DNA of 64,000 bases, from contig NC_080575.1 in assembly GCF_029962835.1 (NCBI RefSeq), forward strand, positions 42,446,336-42,510,335, in the 5' to 3' direction. Numbering within the stretch: the first letter of the stretch is position 1; the number at the start of each line of letters is the position of its first letter. The stretch is from Magnolia sinica. Taxonomy: Eukaryota > Streptophyta > Magnoliopsida > Magnoliales > Magnoliaceae. The position numbers and the translations under genes are program-made. Shown piece after piece: positions 57,182 through 64,000 of this stretch. A model generated the notes under the pieces. That model was not told the origin of the DNA and did not search any database. It saw nothing but the letters and a program-made list of their open reading frames with translations.

Positions 57182-58402
57182 TTATAACAAGAGAACCCAA
57201 TGAATTAATCGATGTTTAACATCTTTTTTAGAAAGAATATATTTTAATGCTACATGATCTAAGAATACTATAACCTTTGATCCTTTGAGATACAACCTGA
57301 ATTTGTCTAGAGAAAATATCACTGCCCATGATTCTTTTTTAGTGGTAGAGTAATTAAGTTGAGCATCATTTAGAGTCCTACTAGCATAATAAATGACATT
57401 AGGCATTTTGTTCACTCTTTGTCCTAAGACAGCTCCAACAACATAATTAGAAGCATCACACGTGCTCAAAAGGTAAACTCCAATCAGGTGGTTGGATGAT
57501 TGGAACAAAAGTTAATAAATGCTTTAGCTTATCAAAAGCTTTCAGACAATCATCATCGAGGATAAAGTAACATTTTTAGCTAGTAAATTGTATAAGGGTC
57601 AAGAAATTTTGCTAAAATCCTTAATAAATCTCTTGTAGAATCCCGCATGCCCCAAGAAACTAATCTCATTCACCATTCTGGGTGGAGGAAGACTAGAAAT
57701 TAAATCAATCTTGGCTTTATCAACTTCAATGCCTTTGCTTGAAATAAATGCCAGAATACAATCCCTTTTTGAACCATAAAATGACACTTTTCCTAATTCA
57801 ATACCAGGTTCATTTATTCGTTAATTTTTTATTTTTATTTTTTACATCTTTCTAAGACAAGAGATAGATGGTATAAACATTCATCAAATGAAGATTCAAA
57901 AATTGAAAAATCATCCATAAAAACCCTTGAGAAAACGCTCAGCCATGTCAGAAAAATTACTCATCATACATCGCTGAAAAGTTGCAGGCACATTACACAA
58001 CCCAAATGGCATATGCCGATAGGCATATGTACTAAAAGGACATGTAAATGTGGTTTTCTCTTGATCCTCAGGAGTAATGGGAATCTAGTTGTACCTAGAA
58101 TAGCAATCTAGGAAACAATAGTAGCTATGCCTTGCCAATCTCTTAAGCATCTGATTATTGAAAGTAAGAGGAAAGTGATCCTTCCTTGTGACCAGGTTCA
58201 GTTTATGGTAATCAATACAAACTCGCCAGCCTGTGGTCATGCGGGTTGGCACTAACTCATTATCGTCATTTTTTTTCTCACCGTAATCCCAGACTTTTTT
58301 AGGAACAACTTGAACTGGGTTGACCCACGTGCTATCCAAAATGGGATAAATGATACCAACATCCAACAACTTAAGCACCTCTGCCTGGACAACCTCTTTC
58401 AT
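57182..58402 (-). pseudogene. Athila reverse transcriptase and RNase H (broken)
   Basis: Positions 58402-58085 hold EVLKLLDVGIIYPILDSTWV, GWRVCIDYHKLNLVTRKDHF and YYCFLDCYSRYN. The last of these carries the first catalytic aspartate of the polymerase. Positions 57787-57599 hold VDKAKIDLISSLPPPRMVNE and a connection segment. RNase H at 57508-57182 has [40 protein letters not shown] and [17 protein letters not shown]. Confidence 0.85.
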
Positions 58403-58420
58403 GCTAGGGTTAAGCCTCCT

Positions 58421-59759
58421 TTACATTTCACACGATGTTTTTGCATTTTCTTCAAGATGAATATGATGCATACACACAGTGGGGCTTATTCCCTTTATCT
58501 CCGCTGTTATCCACCCAATAGATGCCTTATGTTTTCTAAGTACATTAAGCAACCTACCCTCCTGCTCCTTATTAAGGTTAAAAGCTATGATGATAGGCAT
58601 GGTCTCAGAAGAACCTAAAAATGCATACTTGAGAGTTTCAGGTAATTGATTAAGGTCAAGTTTAGGTGGTTTCTCAATAGACGGGACCGGTTTAGACTCA
58701 GATGGTGGAAGAAGTTCCACTTTGCATTTCCATTTAGTAGTATCCATTACAAGAGTAGGGTTAAGTAATGCATTAACTTCTTAGATGGAACTACCTATGC
58801 CAAAATCTATGCCAAATTGTGCTAAACAAGTCTTAAGAGTGACACCCTGATCCATAGCTCAAGTGGTAGATTGAGTGTAGATACCTCGTTTCAACACTGA
58901 GGTCTTGGTATCGATTCCCTAGTGGGGGTGGCTAATAGTGGAGTGTGTGCTGACAGTGGGGTATACTAACAAGCTAACCCCCCCAAAAAAAAGTCTCAAG
59001 GGTGTCTTCGGAATATTTCAAGAAAGAGTTATGCACCAGACTCTCAATCATGTTCACTTCAAATATATCATCTGAGTCTGATGGTTGTTGTCCAGCATTA
59101 AAGGCATTGAGTTGGATCTTCATATTTCCAACAGACAACTTCATAACCCCATTCCTGCAATTTATGATAGCATTGGATGTGGCAAAAAATGGACGTCCTA
59201 GGATAACCGAAATCTGACTAGTAGGATTCTGGACAGGGTGAGTATCTAGAATGAAGAAATCCACTAGAAAATAAAACTTATCAACCTTGATTAGCACATC
59301 CTCAATAACACCATGGGGCACCCTGATAGATCTATCAGCTAATTGTAGTGCTATTTTAGTTGATTTCAGCTCACCAAGTCCTAATTACTCATATACAGAT
59401 TATGGCAACAAATTAACGCTCACCCCTAAATCAAGTAATGCCTTCTCAATCCTATGATCTCTTATGATGCAAGAAATGGTGGGGGCTCTTGGGTCCCTAA
59501 ACTTGGGTAGGGTGTTGCATTGAATCATGAAGCTGAGTTGCTCCGCAAGGAAGACCTTCTTGTGAACATTCAGCTTGGGCTTCTGAGTGCATAGATCTTT
59601 AAGAAAATTAGTATAAGTAGGGACTTGCTTGATAGCATCAAGCAATGGAATGTTGATTTGCACCTGTTTAAACATGTCCAATATATCATTAAAGTTGTTT
59701 CCTTTCTTAATTGGTGCTAGACGTTGATGAAACGGTGCTTTAGGCACATAGGAGGGCAC
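58421..59759 (-). pseudogene. Athila Gag end and protease region (broken, contains a SINE)
   Basis: The 59759-59400 block has LDMFKQVQINIPLLDAIKQV and ends ALLDLGVSVNLLP, the Athila form of the protease active site (D-L-G). The 59321-58993 block has SQISVILGRPFFATSNAIIN. The 58747-58421 block is the linker before reverse transcriptase. The SINE splits the last two blocks. Confidence 0.8.
58844..58992 (+). mobile_element. tRNA-derived SINE
   Basis: An RNA polymerase III box A (TAGCTCAAGTGG, 58855-58866) and box B (GGTATCGATTCC, 58907-58918) lie in the head. A short G/T-rich body follows, and the 3' end is a run of C and then eight A (58985-58992). The flanks GTCTTAAGAGTGAC (58830-58843) and GTCTCAAGGGTGTC (58993-59006) match at 11 of 14 bases, as expected for an aged target duplication. 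The total is about 150 bases. It interrupts the Athila protease region. Confidence 0.75.
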
Positions 59760-60864
59760 ATGAGTGGTTCTTAGAGAGTCAGAGAGCTTTTGGACTTTGG
59801 ATGCACTAGTGTGTCTCTCCTCTTCATTTTTGGCCTTTTGATTTGGAATTTGGTTCTTCCCTAGGCATCTCTACTTTGTTCTCGATCTATTTTTTAGACC
59901 TAAGGGTAGTGATTGATTTGGCTTGCTCATGATATTATTCCTAATTTGAATTAGAGCCAATCTCATACTGTCCTTTTGGATTTGCCACAGGTTGGCTGGG
60001 GAACTTACCCTTCTCTTTCTCATTCAATGTGGTCGCAAGTTGACCCAATTATACTTCTAGCTTGGCAATGGATTGTGCATTTACATGTAATCTTTGCTCG
60101 TTAGCTTGTAAAGTTTGTTAAGTATCTTTTTGAAATTGAAGGAAACTCTGCATAAAAAGATTAAGCGTATCTTTAAGAGTTGGTTTCTTTGGTTGTGTGG
60201 GAAGTTGTTGATACTGTGGAAACTATTGAAGTTGTTGACTACTAGCTTGAGGATAAGACTACATAGTGGGGTTACCAGATGGTCCTCCTTGTTGTGGTCC
60301 TTTTGCCTAAGAAAATTTTGGATGTCTAGCTCACCCTGGGTTATAGGTGTCTGAGTAAGGATCGTTCCCAGGTCTCTGAAAAGTGTTCATAGCATGAACT
60401 TATTCATAAAGAACTTTTGAAAATGCTGCACTAGATGGACAAGACTACGTATGATAGGTGGGATTGAAACATATGGCACATGACTCGATTTGAGTTGTTT
60501 TTGGATTATTTAACACCAAAGCATCAACTTTCTTTGTCAGGATATCAATCTTGACATAAAGATCTGGTGTGACTCCTATCTCATATATACCACATTTCTT
60601 CTGTGGTTGGGGACTTCTTTCAACTTACTTAAATAGTCCCATTGCTGGGAGTTTTAACACAAGGTTTCAAAGAAATTTCAAGCTTCGACATACTTTTGGT
60701 CATGAATGACCCTCCACTGGTGGCATCAACCATGCGATGGTTTTGGGGTGTCGAACCGTCATAGAAGTATTGAACCTATTGCCACTTCTTAAAACCATGG
60801 TGCTGACATTTAAGAAGCAAGTCCTATTGCACTTATTGTCTTAAATCTTGGATTTTTTTTAGTA
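59760..60864 (-). pseudogene. Athila gag (broken)
   Basis: Minus-strand sequence includes KCQHHGFKKWQ, QYFYDGSTPQNHRMVDATSG, and near 60320-60370 the Athila-typical NDPYSDTYNPG segment, all interrupted by stops. It codes for remains of the capsid protein. The N-terminus is lost at the Tork-like LTR. Confidence 0.7.
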
Positions 60865-61424
60865 TGCTCGACCTGTCGAGAGCCTGGCACGACCGATCGA
60901 GGGAGCTGCTCGATTGGTCGTGGCCTGCTCGACTCAAAGTCCAGCGAGCTTATTATTTGGGTGTCCAGGGCACTTAACCGGTCGAGGGGGTCCCTCGATC
61001 AGTCGAGCAGTCTGCACGACCAGTCGAGGTTACGTAGATTCATTTTCGGATTTGATGCGGACTGCGAAAATTTGAGTCGATTTTCATTAGGGTGCGAAAC
61101 GGAAGTTGCCTAAACTATAAATAGGTGTCCCTAGGCCTTTTCTAGGCAATCGAGAAATAATTCTAAAGCTTCCTAAAGGTATTCTAAAGGGTTCTAGGGT
61201 TATCAAAAGGTGTAACAAGTGTGAGATTCGAGGTTGTTCGAATCGGGTAAGTCCTCTCTCTTTGTAATTTATGCTTTCATATTGGAAATTTATCGCTTTG
61301 TGCCGTGGTTTTTTCCCGTAAGGGTTTTCCATGTTAAATCTGCATGTTCTCTAGTGTTCTTGGTGCCATTGGATTACTATCCTAGATATAGATTTGTGTG
61401 ATTCTGCAGGCCAAAATCCCAACA
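60865..61424 (+). repeat. 5' LTR of the Tork-like element
   Basis: The end is clear (CAACA before the primer site) but the start is tentative (TGCTCGACC near 60865). The U3 (60868-61030) is an array of CGACCTGTCG, CGACCGATCG, CGATTGGTCG and CGACCAGTCG words. The TATA box ACTATAAATAGG is at 61114-61125. Confidence 0.65.
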
Positions 61425-61479
61425 AGTGGTATCAGAGCAATCGTTGGGGCACAGATCTGAATCTGAGGGATTAGTAATA

Positions 61480-62010
61480 ATGGGAAGCACTAAGTATGAG
61501 ATTGAGAAGTACTTAGGGAAAAATAATTTTGAGTTATGGAAGGTCAAGATGATGATTTCCTTAATTAAGCAAGGCGAAGATGGTGCTCTTGAGGAGCGAA
61601 AGTCTACTATAACTGATGATGAATGGAATACTCTTGATAAGAAGGCTTTATCATCGATCTGTTTATGTCTCACGGATGAGGTGCTCTACAACATCATCAA
61701 GGAGAAAACTGCGACTAATTTATGGGTGAAGTTAGAGGATGTCTATGCAAAAAAATCCTCTGAAAATCGCTTGCACTTGAAGCGGCAATGGTATAACTTC
61801 AAGATGACAGATGGTGGAGATCTGGAGGCTCAGATCAGTAACTTTAATAAATTGGTTTGCAAATTGCTGGATATGGAAGAAGTGATGAAAGATGAAGAAC
61901 ATGCATGTATGTTACTGAATTCTCTCCTGGTGACGTATGAGTCATTCAAGGACATTATGTGCAGCACGAATAAAACCCTGAGTGTCGACACAGTTATCTC
62001 AGCCCTTTAA
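61480..62010 (+). pseudogene. Copia gag of the Tork-like element
   Basis: From the ATG at 61480 the reading is MGSTKYEIEKYLGKNNFELW, followed by a typical copia gag domain (WNTLDKKALSSICLCLTDEV, LKRQWYNFKMTDG). It ends in a TAA at 62008-62010 that interrupts an otherwise continuous gene. A larger frame upstream of the ATG reads through the primer site, so the ATG at 61480 is the better start. Confidence 0.85.
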
Positions 62011-62019
62011 GGAAAGACT

Positions 62020-62214
62020 ATGAGAAAGCTAAACGGTGACATGGGGATAACTTCTGATGCACTGTTTACAAGGGGTACAAATTCTGAACAAGGTACAGGT
62101 TCTTCAGGTTTTAGATCCAAATCAAAGGGCAAGGGCAAAGGGAAGGTAAAGTGCTGGAATTGTGGGAAGAAAGGACATGTGAAGAAGGATTGTGAAAATT
62201 CTAAATCAAAGTGA
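62020..62214 (+). pseudogene. Copia zinc knuckle of the Tork-like element
   Basis: After the stop at 62010 the frame resumes with a lysine-rich stretch and an intact zinc knuckle, CWNCGKKGHVKKDC (about 62152-62193). A TGA ends it at 62214. This is the nucleocapsid part of gag. Confidence 0.85.
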
Positions 62215-62295
62215 GAAGATTTTGAGGTTTCATACAGGGAGGCCAATGCTGCCACGTCAGATGGATCGAGTAGATGTGATGGTGATGTTTTATCT

Positions 62296-62760
62296 GTGTC
62301 TTCGCTCAGATGGCCATACGATGATCGCAAGGACGAGTGGATGCTAAACACAGGGGTATCTTTTCACATGACTCCTCATCGAAGTTGGTTCACCAGTTAC
62401 AAGGAGTGCGATGGTGAACATGTATTTATGGGCAATGACATGCCTGTAATGTTGTGGCTATTGGTTCAGTGCACATCAGGATGTTTGATGGGGTGGTGCG
62501 TATCTTAACTGATGTTAGGCACGTTCCTGATTTGAAGTAGAATCTGATTTCTCTTAGTATGCTTGAGGTAAAAGGATGCAAGTACACAGGTATTGATGGT
62601 GCTTTTAAAGTATCTAAGGGGGCACAGGTAATCATGAAAGGGCAATGACTCGGTAACATGTGCAGGTTGATCGAAAGCACTTCAAAAGGTAGAGCTGTAG
62701 TGGATGTATTGGATTCCACCTCTGCACGTGTGTGGTACACTAGGCATGGCCACATGAGTG
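62296..62760 (+). pseudogene. Copia protease and pre-integrase region of the Tork-like element (broken)
   Basis: WMLNTGVSFHMTPHRSWF is the protease region, with the active-site aspartate changed to asparagine (N-T-G in place of D-S/T-G). A shifted frame continues RVLTDVRHVPDLK and RGAQVIMKGQ. The pre-integrase segment VWYTRHGHMSGQG closes it. Confidence 0.75.
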
Positions 62761-62991
62761 GGCAGGGCAGGAAGGCTGAGACACGTGGATAGGGGTACAG
62801 AGCAAGTGGAGCAGCCACCTGTGGAAAGAATCACACTGTATGATCGCAGGATATCGGTGAGGTACATGGACAACTCCAATATCGCAGGGGATTCCTCTTC
62901 TATTCGGATGGTTTTAGGTGAGCCTGGTGCTGAGAAGTATAAGGTGACTATGGGCAATGTGATGAATTTGTTATACCAGATCGACATATAG

Positions 62992-64000
62992 GAGCGGGTG
63001 GAGCTTCAAGTGGGTCGGAGAGTGGTTGGATGCAAGTGGATCTTCAAGAGGATACAACATAGATACAGGGTGAGGTTGGTAGCGAAGGGTTATGCTCAGA
63101 GAGAAGGGATCGACTTCTCAGAGATATTCACGCCGACAGTATAGCAGGTGTCTATTAGATCCGTAATTGGCGTTGGTTGGCCAATGTGATCTTGACCTAG
63201 AAGGATGGATGTAGAGTCTGCACTTCTGTAAGGGAAAGTGAAGAGCAGATATACATGAAGAAACTAAAGCAGTTCGAAGTTAAAGAAGCTGAGAAAAGAC
63301 TTTGCAGGAGGTCGTGGTTCGACTTGTCTCTTAGGCAGTGGGTTGATTCCTTTATGGTGAGTCAGGAATTGATGACATAAAAATCGCCAATTATGACATG
63401 TCTAAAATCAATGTACTGAAGACTCGGTTAAGTGAGACATTCGGGATGAAGGATCAGGGGGCTGTAAAGATGGTTCTCAGCGTTGAGATTAAAAAAGGAG
63501 TAGGCTTTGATAATCACAGGAGGAATACCTTATGTGTAGGTATTAATTAAGGATGTGATGGACTAGGTAAAGCCGGAGAGCGTTCCCTACGCATCTCTCC
63601 TCAAGTTTTCCTCAGGACGTGTCCCAAAACAGATGAAGAAAAGCAGGATATCTCATGAGCCTTATTCGAATGCGGTTGGCAGTGTATGCCAGGGTCTGGA
63701 TTATATCGGTTATTTCATAGGCTATCAGTGTTGTGAGCAAGTACCACGACAAGCAATATTAGGTAGCAGTGAGATAGTAAGAAGACTACATCTTTTCTTT
63801 TAGGAAGATAAGAGAAAAGGTGGTTGAACACATGGATTTTGATCCGGAAGACATGCTCACCTAGATCGTTCCTGCAGAGAAGTTCAAGTTCTGTGTAACT
63901 TCTCTGAGCTTGGCGATGGTAGAAAAGAAGGACGAAGTGTGCACGAGAAGCTATGATGTGATGTAAAAATAACAGAAGAGGACAAGGAGCTACATGGTTG
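62992..64000 (+). pseudogene. Copia reverse transcriptase remnant of the Tork-like element
   Basis: VGRRVVGCKWIFKR, then VRLVAKGYAQREGIDFSEIF, are the first reverse transcriptase motifs. A stop follows in place of the next residue (about 63140). Later LKTRLSETFGMKDQGAVKMV (about 63418-63477) marks the region after the active site. The frame is lost many times and the window ends inside it. Confidence 0.75.

Larger units (their letters stand above)
56659..60864 (-). mobile_element. Athila-type Ty3/gypsy remnant on the minus strand
   Basis: Gag, protease, reverse transcriptase, RNase H and the first part of integrase can be read in order on the minus strand, all with stops. The right end is cut by the Tork-like LTR at about 60865 and the left end by the Sirevirus LTR at 56658. 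No Athila LTR is present. A SINE is inserted at 58844-58992. Confidence 0.8.
60865..64000 (+). mobile_element. Tork/Tnt1-like Ty1/copia element, internally deleted, running off the window
   Basis: An LTR of about 560 bases ends CCCAACA at 61424, followed by the primer site TGGTATCAGAGC at 61427-61438. Gag is well kept. After a damaged protease, the sequence passes from the pre-integrase region (WYTRHGHMSGQG, about 62731) to reverse transcriptase (VVGCKWIFKR, about 63024) within 300 bases, so integrase is missing. Reverse transcriptase sequence decays towards the window end. The 3' LTR is outside the window. Confidence 0.8.

Noticed and set aside
58855-58918. A possible tRNA gene because of RNA polymerase III box A and box B
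   Set aside because: The spacing and the body after box B do not form a cloverleaf, a poly-A tail follows, and target duplications flank the unit, so it is a SINE.

Overview
This window is plant nuclear DNA. It holds one intact host gene, for the plastid translation factor EF-Tu, surrounded by nested and mostly broken transposable elements. Three things point to a flowering plant: the plastid transit peptide on EF-Tu, the plant LTR-retrotransposon lineages (Tat and Athila Ty3/gypsy, a chromovirus, Sirevirus and Tork-like Ty1/copia), and a dense family of short foldback elements sharing a GTGGGGCCCACC core. The EF-Tu coding sequence is unusually rich in G/C at third codon positions. That would fit a monocot, magnoliid or early-diverging eudicot better than a core eudicot, but the species cannot be fixed from sequence reading alone.

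Layout. Positions 1-5281 are gene-free and full of foldback/MITE-like elements. Positions 5282-21539 are one Tat-lineage Ty3/gypsy element with both LTRs and a TTTCC target duplication. It is interrupted by two solo LTRs of one family in opposite orientations (9196-12156 and 14839-17991), each with its own 5-bp duplication. Between pol and the 3' LTR, the minus strand carries a multi-exon antisense gene. Positions 22433 to about 27.8 kb are a truncated Sirevirus-like copia element whose 5' LTR is split by an insertion flanked by 184-bp direct repeats. The EF-Tu gene is at 28770-30242, followed by about 3.6 kb of intergenic DNA.

Positions 33873-38009 are an internally deleted chromovirus with a TTTTT target duplication. 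It sits inside a hAT-like terminal-inverted-repeat element (33449-38848). Positions 38.9-47.3 kb hold a LINE remnant, several foldback elements and microsatellites. Positions 47301-56658 are a minus-strand Sirevirus with gag, pol and a third ORF downstream of pol. It abuts an Athila-type gypsy remnant (56659 to about 60864, minus strand), which itself contains a tRNA-derived SINE. From about 60865 to the window end there is a Tork/Tnt1-like copia element that lacks its integrase.

The only working host function seen is plastid protein synthesis (EF-Tu delivers aminoacyl-tRNA to the chloroplast ribosome). All other coding sequence belongs to retroelements and carries stops or frameshifts, so none looks able to move on its own. 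I found no bacterial-type operon, CRISPR array, rRNA gene or true tRNA gene. The least explained features are the spliced antisense gene in the Tat element, the post-pol ORF of the Sirevirus, and a shared CGAC-NN-GTCG-like motif array in the U3 regions of two unrelated copia elements.
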